Assembly (NCBI GenBank): GCA_037903475.1
Contig: JBAJFG010000559.1
Span: 744,001-808,000, forward strand
DNA from: Ancylostoma caninum
Lineage: Eukaryota > Nematoda > Chromadorea > Rhabditida > Ancylostomatidae
DNA: 64,000 nt
Direction: 5' to 3'
Both the position numbers and the translations under genes were made by a program. The stretch's first letter is position 1, and the number at the start of each line of letters is the position of its first letter. Positions 22,714 to 32,515 of this stretch are shown one piece after another. The notes under the pieces are model-generated. The model was not told where the DNA came from. It saw nothing but the letters and a program-made list of their open reading frames with translations, and did not search any database.

Positions 22714-23639
22714 TTAGGTCGTCAAGTATGAAATGTCCGATTTTATGAACGGTCAGTTTGACAGTCTCTATCTTCGAAGATTTACTAGATCTCTTCCCCA
22801 TCTTTATTTTCATTATGAAGACACATCCTCTTCCTTTCAAGGCCCTTCCTGGGTTTTTGATCAGTTTTCGAATCTTTGCTTGAAAGCATTTTTCGTAGAA
22901 CTACTCAAAGACGAAAAATCGTGTCGTTTTGGAACATCGGTTCCATGTTCCAGCCATTGGAGCTGAGAAAGCTGGGAACATCAGGGTAGCGTTAAGGGAC
23001 ATTTAGCTAGTAAATGCACTGAACAGCGTTTGCTTGGGAGATTCCGCTCAGGTGACATGAAGCTCCAAAGTGAACCTTATGAGAACCTCATGATGAACCT
23101 GGATATCGATGAGCTGGAAGCTGTAGCTAAAGCGGATAGGAGTCAAACTAGGTCAGCGTAAGCAGCAAGGTGTGACCTTTATAATCCAATAATAACCATA
23201 TACTCAAGGCAATATGACTATTGAAAGTGGTTCGGTAAACGAATTTCTCTCAGTTTGACCCTTAAAAATGGGTGCCAATGTCTGACCATTTTTCATAAAT
23301 CCACACTGCTTAAACCAGAGGAGCAGGGACGAGGACCCACTTGCCACTCACTGTACTGGTCAAACTCTATTTCGCCATAACTCCTTTCAGGGATTAGCTT
23401 ACTTCTTGCTGGAGAAAATGTTCAACTTTCAACATGATGTTGGAAAAGCTCTTGGCCACTTGATTGCTGCTAGCTTCCCATCTTTCCAAGCTGTTGGCGC
23501 AGTCAACCTGTAGTTAAGATGGCAAGGCTGTGGCGATAGTATAGGGGCATACTCGGATATCTTATACTGCATCTTGCTTTAGAAACAAAACTCAAAATCT
23601 TCTCATCCAAAATCGGACATTTCATACTTGACGACCTAA
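22714..23639 (+). mobile_element. Mariner element with perfect 31-bp ends, internally deleted
   Basis: A 926-bp element with perfect 31-bp terminal inverted repeats (TTAGGTCGTCAAGTATGAAA, then TGTCCGATTTT) flanked by TA at 22712-22713 and 23640-23641. The plus strand retains a mariner N-terminal helix-turn-helix relic, for example CLGRFRSGDMKLQSEPYENL and DELEAVAKADRSQT at about 23027-23150, and an EKAGNIRVALRD block just upstream. No catalytic block is seen and there are stops, so it is non-autonomous. Perfect ends with a decayed gene suggest mobilisation by transposase from elsewhere. Hookworms are known to carry mariner elements (bandit in Ancylostoma), but I cannot say this is that family. 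Confidence 0.9.
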
Positions 23640-24116
23640 TATTTTATTGCTTTCTTTTATCATGTTGCAATATTTCGTCATGGTCTTTTTGAAACCCATT
23701 TGGTTTCTCAGTCTCGCGAGGATGCGAAGTTGACCGGGCATTCCGCCGATGCTTCTTCATAGACGCATAGACGTAGTGGAAGTCGGGTGCATTCAGGATT
23801 TCGCGGGGGAACCAGCGGCCAACGATGTCGAGCTCTCTGGGGGAGATACTGTTTCCAAGGATTTGACGTTGCATAGCAGCACTGTACGGAGCAGAGTAGC
23901 CCCTCTGCTGGAGCTTTGCCATTCACTCCACTTAATTTCGAAACACAGGACGATGATCACCCCGAAAGGGTGTGCGCATGCAGTGAAGGCCATAGCGATA
24001 GGATTCACTTGGTTTCCTCACATGGGACATGCGCACCTCTCATTAAAGTCCTATGAGGATTATGCAACCTGAGGATTCGTCTGTTTTTAAGGGCACTACA
24101 ATCAAACACACAGGAT

Positions 24117-24931
24117 ATGTGAGGGATCAGAGAGAAAAGGGGGGTTGCGGTGGTTCAGTAACGTGGTTTCCTCGGATCCGACACAAAAAGGGGTGGGGTA
24201 CGAAAGAAACCCGACTTGACTGTACAGAAAATTGAAGTAGGAAAAACGTTTCAATACATATATGAAGTAGAAAATATTCACAAGGAAAAAAATCTTACTT
24301 TTAATCAGATGGGATTCCTCGACTGGTGCCGGTTTCTTCTTTCTTTAGAACTTCGGGATCTTCTTGGAATACGGAGACGGGATCTTGTGACAGTGTGGTC
24401 AATCCAACCAATAACAACCAACAGCACACACCAGAAGGTAGCAGCGAAACTAGTCCAGATAATCACGGCTCTAACCGAAAGCCAACCACTTCAAACTTGG
24501 GTAATTAAACCTTTATTACTTTCAAAACATTACAAAGTAACGACACGACTACAAAAGTAACATACGAGAAAATTACTCAACTTAAGTTCAAGGTATGCCT
24601 GAGGATATGCAGAAATGATGAGAAAAAATCATACTTCTTCATTCTGAACTTAGACTATCAAATATACCAAAAGTAAGCAATAACAAAGAACAAATAGCGT
24701 ACGTTCGTGCACTCGATTCTTTGGTTAAAGTAGATCTTCATGATAACAATGTGAAAATGGACTATTTCAGACAAAAGGTTGCCCTACTGGGCAAGATGAG
24801 TGAAGGCCGCACGACAAAAGAGAAAAAACGAATGTGACCAGGAGTCCTCTTCTCGGGGCGGTGCCCCTCTTCTGGCGGGAACTTTTCCCGCGCTTCTTTG
24901 ATCTTGATCTAGTGCGCGGTTCTGGTTCGCG
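24117..24931 (+). mobile_element. Insertion of unknown type inside composite repeat E4
   Basis: Absent from the homologous repeat at 44734-46226, whose sequence is continuous at this point. The octamer CACAGGAT occurs on both sides (24109-24116 and 24932-24939), consistent with an 8-bp target-site duplication. The plus strand has coding-like but broken stretches, for example NNNQQHTPEGSSETSPDNHG and IAYVRALDSLVKVDLHDNN, with a stop at 24835-24837. The right end has a GC-rich hairpin (GCGGGAACTTTTCCCGC, about 24878-24894). The class is unknown. Confidence 0.5.
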
Positions 24932-25050
24932 CACAGGATGAACGAACTAAGAACGCGCCATTAAAAGCTGTTGTGCCTTGATCTAGTGCGCGGTTCTGGT
25001 TCGCGCACAGGATGAACGAACTAAGAACGCGCCATTAAAAGCTGTTGTGC
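24903..25050. repeat. Perfect 74-bp tandem duplication
   Basis: Two head-to-tail copies of 74 bp, 24903-24976 and 24977-25050, read as identical. Each begins CTTGATCTAGTGCGCGGTTC and ends AAAAGCTGTTGTGC. The unit spans the right edge of the 24117-24931 insertion and adjoining composite-repeat sequence, so the duplication happened after that insertion. Confidence 0.9.
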
Positions 25051-25149
25051 CATTTTCTGAAACTAGTTCTGCAAGTGATCAAAGTTCTCCAAGTATTTCC
25101 TAACTTTATTCCATTACTCTCGAGATTTGGAAAGAGTGCGGGTGCATTG

Positions 25150-25445
25150 ATGACGGACAGAAAAAAAGGGTCTGCTGTGGCTCAATAGTGGAGGAAACGG
25201 TAGGATACGGATCCATTGATGGAGAAAGGGTCCACCGTTGCCCAATAGTGGGGAAAACGCCAGGATACGGGTCCATCGATGGAAATTGGGTCCGCAGAGG
25301 CCCAATGGTTTTGAAATGCCAGGGAACGAGTCCACGGATGGGGATTGGGCCTGCCCTGGCCCAGTAGTTGATAAAACGCCAGAATACGGGTCCACAGATG
25401 GAGAATAGGTCCGCCGTGGCACAGTAGTGGAGAAAACGCCGAAAT
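25150..25445 (-). repeat. Minisatellite array, about 57-60 bp unit, in composite E4
   Basis: About five units. Read on the minus strand they carry the phrases CTCCATCKRTGGACCCGTAT, CCTGGCGTTTTCCCCAC and TATTGGGC. This is the same consensus as the arrays at 20560-21520 and 45275-45575. The open frames across it are by-products of a stop-poor unit. Confidence 0.85.
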
Positions 25446-25613
25446 GCCTGTCTGTTCGGTGAAATAGGGGCACGCTATGCGCTCATTCGCGTCCCAGTAG
25501 ACCACCTCTTCTTCCTTCCTGTATATTGATGCAGAAGCTCATCAGTTGGACTATCGCAGTAACGTGAAGCTTTAATCATTGCAGGTGATTATTCGCACGG
25601 CACTGGTTACATA

Positions 25614-26215
25614 GAAGAGTTTTGTCACGGCACTGAACCATCCATCAATAGTGGGCAAATTTCTGAACCGCTGATTGAACGACGTCACCTACTGCAGGAG
25701 GAAAGCAGATGGATTCGCTCGCAAGGGTTTTCTACCTAACATCGGAGCAATCGATGGTAGTTTGGTACCCGTCTTGCGACCACCCCACTTAGGATGGGAG
25801 TATTACTGGAGGAAGGGATTTTGCGCCCTAAACGTTGTTGTAGTCGTCGATGTAGATTCATGTATATAAACAGCAACTTTCCCGGCTCCATGCATGACTC
25901 CACAGTGTAGTATATGAGTAGAATACACGACGCGTTTACTGAAGGCAGTGTGCCAAGCAGATTTTTCTTGATTGGCGACTCGGGATTCGCAAACAACGAG
26001 ATTGTAACGCCGTTTAGAAACCCTTAACCTCGCTCTCAACGCAAATTCAGTGCGACTCACAACAAGATGAGGCTGATAGTGAAATGTGTTTTCAGCGATT
26101 AGAAGGAGTGCTTCAAGATTTTGAAAACCACAATCCCCTTGGAACCAGACAAAGCCGCTCAAGTGGTGATGGCATGTGCAGTCCGGGTGTATGCCAGGAA
26201 GAACGATAGCTGGCA
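25614..26215 (+). pseudogene. PIF/Harbinger (HARBI1-type) nuclease remnant
   Basis: The plus strand encodes the nuclease part of a Harbinger transposase with one frameshift near 25865 and several stops. In order: VTALNHPSIVGKFLNR; KADGFARKGFLPNIGAIDGS, with the first catalytic D; YYWRKGFCALNVVVVVDVD; after the frameshift SNFPGSMHDSTV; then FFLIGDSGFANNEIVTPFRN, with the second D; then FSATHNKMRLIVKCVFS and VVMACAVRVYA. The expected third acidic residue, in the VE.+FG.LK block, reads K here, so catalysis would be lost even without the stops. N-terminal sequence is missing. The homologous element at 27264-28440 may be its partner gene. Confidence 0.88.
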
Positions 26216-26957
26216 ATAGTTGGCTGTTATGAACCCGTGTGTCAATATCCCATGCAATTTTAGCCCCGCCCCGGATAGCTTGAGAGATTCACAGGCACAA
26301 ACAGTTGCGTGGGTATTAATTATCCTCCCCTTCTAAAGATGGTTATGACCTACTTGTACAAAATTTATTAATGTCAAAGCAAATGAAGCTTAATTTTCAT
26401 CGAAATGTCACACATTATCACTAAGGGTTATTTCGTTTTGTTATCCTAAAACCCAAAAGTCCATATTCAGTCTAGCCTCGAACCAAATAAAGCCTTCGGT
26501 CCTTTGTACAAGGTAGATAGGAGTGGCGGTCATGAAGAACGATAGATCGTGACAGCCGCCAGCTGCACCGCGTATCCCATGTAAAGGTTGCCACGCCCAT
26601 CTCGCATGGTGATACCATATATAAAGGAGCGAAATCCTTATTTGATTCAGAACTAGACTAGATGAAGTTTTTGTGGGGTTTGGAGCAAAGACATAATGAC
26701 TTGTAGTGATTCACTGTCACATCTCAATGAAAATTAAGCTTTGAAAATCGGAAAGCATGCTTTCGCTTTACTAAAATCTGTTCAAATAGGTCATACCATC
26801 TTCAGCAGTGGAAAATAATTAACACACACGCAACTGCCAGCGTTTGCGAATCCCTGTATCTATCTAGGGGCGGGGCTACAATTGCATGGGATATTGACAC
26901 ACGGGTTCATAGCAGCCAACTATTGCCAGCTATCGTTCTTCCTGGCATACACCCAGT
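26187..26957. repeat. Inverted repeat pair, arms 26187-26340 and 26815-26957
   Basis: About 145-bp arms, roughly 90% alike in opposite orientation. Landmarks are GTATGCCAGGAAGAACGATA, GCTGGCAATAGTTGGCTG and CGTGTGTCAATATCCCATGC. The left arm begins within the tail of the Harbinger nuclease relic; the right arm lies inside the inverted-repeat element at 26521-27064. The arrangement suggests that one arm was copied from the Harbinger 3' region. Confidence 0.85.
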
Positions 26958-27064
26958 AGATAGCATGCGTATCGCACGAGATGGGCGTGGCAACTTTTGT
27001 ATGGGGTGCGCGGTGCAGCTGGCAGCTGTCACGACCTATCGTTCTTCATGACCGCCACCCCTGC
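26521..27064. mobile_element. MITE-like element with about 90-bp inverted ends
   Basis: Ends at 26521-26610 and 26975-27064 are inverted repeats: GRGTGGCGGTCATGAAGAAC, then GATAGRTCGTGACAGC, GCCAGCTGCACC and TGGCGTGGGCAACC-like sequence, about 85-90% alike. The interior includes a TATA-like ACCATATATAAAGGAG near 26610-26625. GGGTGG-type ends and the location between Harbinger relics suggest a Harbinger MITE, but I could not identify a clean 3-bp duplication. Confidence 0.7.
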
Positions 27065-27263
27065 AGTCTTGCACAATATGATGATATCAATGCGATGTGG
27101 TACAAAGCGCCGTCAGAAGATTAGCTAGCATAACCCATCCACCTGTTGAAGTCAGAAACATTAGAGATTATTTAACTAATCCATAAGCAATAAATCTTTA
27201 CTATAAGTGAATAACAGCAACGTATAACAGTTTCGTTTGGAAAGATGGGGCAGTCATGACAAG

Positions 27264-28056
27264 TCACAGGGAAATGTATGACTGCGCCAGATTAGGGTCC
27301 CCTTGATGGGGGACAAGAATTTCTTCAGAAGGTCGTTTTCCACAGGTGCATTGACTATTCAAAAGCGTTGTGAGCAGATCAGTTAATTTGGTGAACATTT
27401 CATTTTCTCTTTCGGTGCCGTTCTTTGCAACTGAATGTTTGATGTTTCGCATAGGAAATAAACTTGAGAAATCTGCATGAATAACTCGAATTAGTTCTCT
27501 CTGCTCCTTTATTACCTGCAGCTCCTCTCTCACTAATTGTGATATGCGCCGTTTTCGCGGTACTCGGCCAATGTCGCTCTTCGGAAACACTGTCAAACAG
27601 AAGCACCACCTCTTTGTAGATGAGTTATCACAACCTAATATTCTACCACAGTTGACAGTTGCTTATTAAGTTCTCCAGCCCTTTTTGGGGTGGCTCTGGG
27701 AGAGGAACCGATTTTAGGAGGAGGACGACGACTTGTTCTAGCAGGAGAGCACGGCTGAGATATTGGAAGTGGAGAAAGAGAAGGGCTGACTGAAGGCAAA
27801 AAGGCCACATTATTGCGCTACTGGCGTAATTATTGTGGAAATTCAGAAAAGCAGAATCAAACGGTCTAATTATAAAGTTGATAAAAAATGTTTGGGCAAT
27901 ATACTTTGAATGATAACATTTGGAACTACTGACGGCTACCACATTGCTTTCGGCCGTTCTGAGACCGAGAAAACTTGCTTCTTTTCCCAACAGCCTAGCG
28001 ATATCTATATCCATATTGGTCATCTCACTTAGACCGTTGCTGATCGCCTTCTCCAA
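27264..28056 (-). pseudogene. Myb/SANT-like ORF, downstream exons (Harbinger partner-type)
   Basis: Coding-like blocks continue the SANT relic at 28440-28180. Block 1 (from about 28050 down to about 27926) reads LSEMTNMDIDIARLLGKEAS and FLGLRTAESNVV, resembling the I..LLG..PSF.GL...ES segment that follows the domain in zeste/MSANTD-type proteins. Block 2, after an acceptor TTTGCCTTCAG, is 27798 to about 27612-27658 (Pro/Ser-rich, SPLPISQPCSPARTSRRPPP, ending before GTAGAATATT). Block 3 (about 27590-27264) is coiled-coil-like, RISQLVREELQVIKEQREL, ending at a stop at 27264-27266. The block 2 to block 3 phase is not clean, so exon borders are uncertain and the gene may be broken. Confidence 0.45.
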
Positions 28057-28179
28057 CCAAAGTCAACTCCTCCTTAAGTACCGCGCCGACAACTTCTAAA
28101 CAGACATTTACCTCCCCGTCGTGATGATGGAGACAAAATATGCCTATTCTGAATGTTGGACCTGCATATTTTTACTTCT

Positions 28180-28440
28180 TCAGCTGCGTTTCAACTGCTC
28201 TACTGTCATGTCCTTTTGACACTCCGCGAACACAACGTTCCGGACTTCCTGCCAGGCCTGACTTCTTTTCTGGTTCAGGTTTAAGGTTCGTGTTCCAACT
28301 TTATCCCACAGTATTTCCTTTCGCTCGATCACCTCTCTTGCGATCATTTCGTTATGATCCAGCATTCTAGAAAATATGAATTCCTGACAGTATTGTTTCA
28401 CTCCTTTATTTGACAAAAAATATGGGTCCAGGGACTCCAT
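28180..28440 (-). pseudogene. Myb/SANT-like DNA-binding domain (zeste/MSANTD type)
   Basis: From an ATG at 28440, 86 codons read MESLDPYFLSNKGVK..., then EMIAREVIERKEILWDK, LNQKRSQAWQEVRNVVFAE, and KDMTVEQLKR before a stop. The order of IL(W).K, (R)..AW..V, and TVEQLK is that of Myb/SANT-like domains, where TVEQLK normally continues KWKNLK; here a stop intervenes. PIF/Harbinger elements usually encode such a DNA-binding partner next to the nuclease. The nuclease relic lies 2 kb away in convergent orientation, so they may derive from one element, but shared ends were not found. Confidence 0.6.
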
Positions 28441-28449
28441 GTAAATATG

Positions 28450-29074
28450 TTTTTCGCAAATCCGTGTGAGAGCTGTCGATGCGCGGCTCCTTGCATTCGA
28501 CCGCACAACTGCAACTCCAACCTGGCATGGAGTTGCAGCGGGTCACCGATTGATCGCGCCGCAAATCCGTGTACGAGCTGTGGATGCTCAGGTTGCCCGT
28601 TTCCTCCAAAATGAGACGGTTAGTGAAGGGGATTTCCGCCCTCTTTACGTACACAACTGTAATTAGCATCGCCCCATACGTCTTTTGGTACCCAATTCTC
28701 TAAACTAATCCTGAGCATGGACACTGCCTTTAAGGGCAACTTATACTATATGCGTGCAAATCATTGATCTCACAACTTATGCACGAGGTGCAGATACAAA
28801 CAGATCCTTGTGGTTTGCCGTACTTATCAAACATTCTTCTGCTCGCCTCATCGTCAAGGCTCCATTCGAATCTTCGCGATCGAAAGTCTTGACTCTTTGT
28901 TCGCGTCCTGATAAGTACGCCCCGATCGGTGTGTTGCCATTATTCTAATGCCTCTTGTGGACGCCCAGGTCCACAGTTCTTTGGCTACCTCCGAAAGAGA
29001 CGGACTAGCAGTGCAGCCACGTCTTTTGATATATGCCACTGCAAAGGTGTTGTCCAGCTCCAAGAGAACATCTA
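28450..29074. other. Unassigned; 40-bp direct repeat at 28456-28600
   Basis: CGCAAATCCGTGT followed by GAGCTGT(C/G)GATGC occurs at 28456-28483 and again about 105 bp later (28559-28587), suggesting a short piece of a tandem satellite. No gene seen. Confidence 0.4.
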
Positions 29075-30071
29075 CAGGGTGCGGCAAAAGTATTGACCGC
29101 CTCTTGTGATACATAAATTGTATAGAAAATCGGAACTGGATGGAAAACCAAGTGTGACCGTTTTGTTGCCTAGGATCCTGAGAACAATGTAAATCTAAGA
29201 CATGTGTATTCAATCCATTTTATCCCCAATTTTGCCAGTCGTCAACGGACAAGACGGGAGAAGGCTTCACTTCTGCGATGCGAGTAGTCATCTTTGACTT
29301 GATCCAGAGTTTTTTCTGAGATGTTCTAGTGGAGTGGAATTGGAAAATTGAAAAAAGGGAAAATTTTGTGTAATGGAATTGGAAAATCGAAAAAAAAATG
29401 GAAAATTTTGTGGAATTTTGCTAAGAAATAGCATATATGAGCCTTCCACAAATCCGCTAATGAAAAATACTAGCTATTCCTGCTTATATTTTTTGTTTTC
29501 GTACTTGTTAACGGCGCAGAAGAGCTTCATATCGTTTTCTTTGATTCTAGCGCCAAAATCACCGTGTGACCGAGGAACGATATTCGGCAGAAGCACACTT
29601 CCCGTAGGACCAATCATAGGTTTAGAAGTGGGCAGTTTTTTTCTGAGAAGATTTTTCATTAGCTTGCCACGTAAAGACAGTAATGGGGTTCTGCACAAGA
29701 AATCATTCTTGAGCTCTCCAATTCCGAATTAGCGACCACCGTACTCCTCCAGTTTCAAACAGTTGGGTTGTATCATGTGGGCGCTTTGAAGGAGCATACA
29801 TGCACTACACCGCACCACAGTATGGGCTTGCGCGTGGATTGTTTAGAAGAAACAAAGGATGAAATCGGCGACGGTCGCTACAGCTCACTTACGTCTCCCT
29901 TGTGTCTTCCCTAGAGCTGCTCCCAAGAGTGGCGATAAAATTCACCGAACATAGTCTCTTATTGTTAGCTATATTGTTTTCTGTATGTAATTAGGGAAGT
30001 CATCACATCTATGGCAAATACTGAAATTTTCATGAGCCATTTAAAGCGAACATTGCTTCTGCCGCACCCTG
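29075..30071. mobile_element. Tc1-like non-autonomous element
   Basis: The left end CAGGGTGCGGCAAAAG follows TA at 29073-29074; the right end at 30056-30071 is its inverted copy with one difference (CTTCTGCCGCACCCTG). The TA on the right is mutated. CAGGG ends after TA are common in the Tc1/mariner superfamily. Its first 210 bp recur at 18507-18713. A local duplication of a GGAATTGGAAAAT phrase is at about 29333-29412. No transposase is recognisable in the 997 bp. Confidence 0.6.
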
Positions 30072-30149
30072 CATGTATGCGTCTGTATAAAGCACGGGAA
30101 GGTGTGCTTGCGCAATAAATTTCAGAACAACCATCGTGTGCGGCTGATT

Positions 30150-30770
30150 CGATTGCTCTACGCCATGGCCAGAACTCGCCTCTCTCAACTTTTGCAAGTT
30201 TCCAACAGTCAGAGTGTTCCTACTTTCTCAAGTATACATAGTTTCCACTTTTCTAACAGCTCCATTAGCGTTTCTTTGAACGATGAATGCTCTGCTCTTT
30301 TGATGAAAATCCACGAGATTCTAGGAAAAAAGGCTCCGGAGTGCATACCACTAACCGATGACGTGATTTCCAAGATTTCCTCGTTTTCGAGTAAAGTAGA
30401 GGACAAGCGAAAGATATCGGTCGTTATGTATGATATAGAGGAAGCCGTTAAGGATCTCCCCGCAGTGGAGAGGCAGCGACACACTGAGAGGCAAGTTGGG
30501 GAAATTTTGAACGTGCTCGACGTGGAGACTCGCCCGGTCGAGATTTTGCGGATGGTTAGACCAATGGCCAAGACTTGTGAAACTCGTATTTTCCTCTAGA
30601 AATTTCTTTTTCGATGCGTTTAGGAATGCGCACAGGCTCCGCAACAATCCTACCTTTAGCGGGATCTACCTAAGAGGATCGATGACAGTGGAAGAGCGAG
30701 ACACAGACAGGGCGCTCAGGGAATAGGCTTGTGAGTTAAACGCGAAGGAAGGAAATGGTAGGAAAATTTA
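30150..30770 (+). pseudogene. CR1-like ORF1 relic
   Basis: Reads VEDKRKISVVMYDIEEAVKD, then ERQRHTERQVGEILNVLDVE and RPVEILRMVRP, then after a frame break near 30590 KLVFSSRNFFFDAFRNAHRL and EERDTDRALRE. This is the wording of CR1-type ORF1 proteins (EEKRRS.V..GIPE ... VLD.L.V...P..V.RMG+), the nucleic-acid-binding partner of the LINE enzyme. At least one stop and one shift break it. Confidence 0.65.
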
Positions 30771-30965
30771 CGTTCTCTACAAATAAGAGGTAATGAAAGC
30801 CCCCGAGATTAATACTTTGGGCACCTCAGCTTCAAAAACTAACTTTATTGCCGAAATCCTCCTCCGTTGACAGCCTTGCTCTACTAAATTCCCGAAGCCT
30901 AATCAATAAAATCTCTATTCTTCACCACTTTCTCTATACATCTAAGCCTGTAATAGCCCTTATTA

Positions 30966-32503
30966 GGTAACCAGTCTGGCCGTCCGGCTAACGCCGGACT
31001 TCCAGACTTCTATTGATGCTCGCTTCGCTCGCATACTCTGCATACGATGCAGAAAAGAAGGTGGACAGATTTAGTAGTTCCTGTACCCTCCCGAGTAAGT
31101 CCATCGACTTTTCGAAAGGTCTCGATTGCGTGAGCGGTAGCCTTCCTCCACGTGGGAGAAGTAATTTCTTTTGATTGGCCCAAGTGGCCGTTGGACGTAG
31201 CCGATTCAGTGGAAATGCTCTCTTGGAATAATCTATCTTTAGCAGGTTGTTGTGGTAACTCAAGTGATAAGGTTCTGCCCATGTATAAAAACAGAGTGAA
31301 GGGTGGGGTCGATTCAGATACCAATGGACTGGAATGAGGAGGGGAATACGGATTGGAATAACGTGCACCTAGGTCACATAGATAGAAGAAATAGCCGGAA
31401 CGGGTACCACGGCACCATTCATGAAGAAATTTACCTAAGCCGTGACCTCTTCCTTTTCTGGACGCGAGCGCCCTCATCACAACACCGGACCGTCATGCGT
31501 TTTCCCACTTTTGGGCGCCGTCGCGCCCTTATCACAGCGGTGGACCCGTCTCCCCCACTTCTGGGCGCCGGCGCACCTTTATCATAGTGGTGAACCCGTC
31601 TCCCCCACTTCTGGGCGCCGGCGCACCCTTATCACAGCGGTGGACCCGTCTCCCCCACTTCTGGGCGCCGGCGCAGCCTTATCACAGTTGTGGACCCGTC
31701 TACCCCACTTCTGGGCGCCGGCGCACCCTTATCATCATAGTGGTGGACCCGTCTCCCCCACTTTTGGGCGCCGGCGCACCCTTATCACAGTTGTGGACCC
31801 GTCTCCCCCACTTCTGGGCGCCGGCGCAGCCTTATCATAGTGGTGGACCCGTCTCCCCCACTTTTGGGCGCCGGCGCACCCTTATCATCATAGTGGTGGA
31901 CCCGTCTCCCCCACTTTTGGGCGCCGTCGCGCCCTTATCACAGCGGTGGACCCGTCTCCCCCACTTCTGGGCGCCGGCGCACCTTTATCATAGTGGTGAA
32001 CCCGTCTCCCCCACTTCTGGGCGCCGGCGCACCCTTATCACAGCGGTGGACCCGTCTCCCCCACTTCTGGGCGCCGGCGCAGCCTTATCACAGTTGTGGA
32101 CCCGTCTACCCCACTTCTGGGCGCCGGCGCACCCTTATCATCATAGTGGTGGACCCGTCTCCCCCACTTTTGGGCGCCGGCGCACCCTTATCATCATAGT
32201 GGTGGACCCGTCTCCCCCACTTTTGGGCGCCGGCGCACTCTTATCACACTCTTATCACAGCGGTGGACCCGTCTCCCCCACTTTTGGCCGCCGACGCAGT
32301 TCTTCTGTATTGACTCCATTGGCGGACCCGTTGCACATTGTCCAACCTTCCCCTCGATCTCATCCCTACCCCACTCAACCATACCACACCCATTTCTAGG
32401 CTTTTATATGATCTCACAATCACGATCACTGACCAATTGTAGAATTTCGTAACGGTCTGACACACATACATACTTACATACAGACAGACATAAAAACAAA
32501 CTA
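30966..32503 (+). mobile_element. VNTR composite retroposon E1, 11-bp target-site duplication
   Basis: A 1538-bp unit inserted in the CR1 endonuclease. It is flanked by AGCCCTTATTA (30955-30965) and AGCCCGTTATTA (32504-32515), which fits an imperfect 11-12 bp duplication; the CR1 reading ...PVIAL resumes after it. The head has GTCCGGCTAACGCCGGAC, a hairpin with 7-bp stem, then GCTCGCTTCGCTCGC. About 450 bp of unique sequence follows, then the VNTR (31480-32330), then a 3' region ending in a CA/ATAC-rich simple tail (32459-32503). The same order is found at 40383 to about 44695. It has no coding capacity. Head, VNTR, 3' region and tail with duplications resemble the SVA-type composite retroposon plan. 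Confidence 0.8.
31480..32330 (+). repeat. Minisatellite array, 50-53 bp unit, about 16 copies
   Basis: Units read ATCACAGCGGTGGACCCGTC, TCCCCCACTTCTGGGCGCCG, GCGCACCCTT. Most are 50 bp, and some are 53 bp by an added CAT/ATC. A block of units at 31500-31740 is repeated almost exactly at 31920-32150, so higher-order duplication has occurred. Long open frames across it arise because the unit lacks stops and are not genes. Confidence 0.92.
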
Positions 32504-32515
32504 AGCCCGTTATTA

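Larger units (their letters stand above)
23650..25615 (-). repeat. VNTR composite repeat, copy E4, reverse orientation, with insertion
   Basis: Reverse-oriented relative of the element at 44734-46226. In minus-strand order, 25615-25450 matches 45120-45290 (GTGCCGTGCGAATAATCACC and CCAACTGATGAG), the VNTR at 25445-25150 matches 45275-45575, 25140-25050 matches AAGTTAGGAAATACTTGGA, and 24116-23700 matches 45730-46130, including the coding-like block with NAPDF(H/L)YVYA. About 0.8 kb at 24117-24931 has no counterpart and is a later insertion flanked by CACAGGAT. The left end abuts the mariner at 23639. Confidence 0.8.

Noticed and set aside
23644..23922. Tc1 coding sequence continuing left of the mariner (LQHDKRKQ then RVEFC)
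   Set aside because: The block is instead homologous to composite repeat E3 at 45913-46226, so the apparent join across the mariner is chance.
31442..32399. Plus-strand ORF of 270 codons across the 50-bp VNTR
   Set aside because: Same cause: a stop-free tandem unit.
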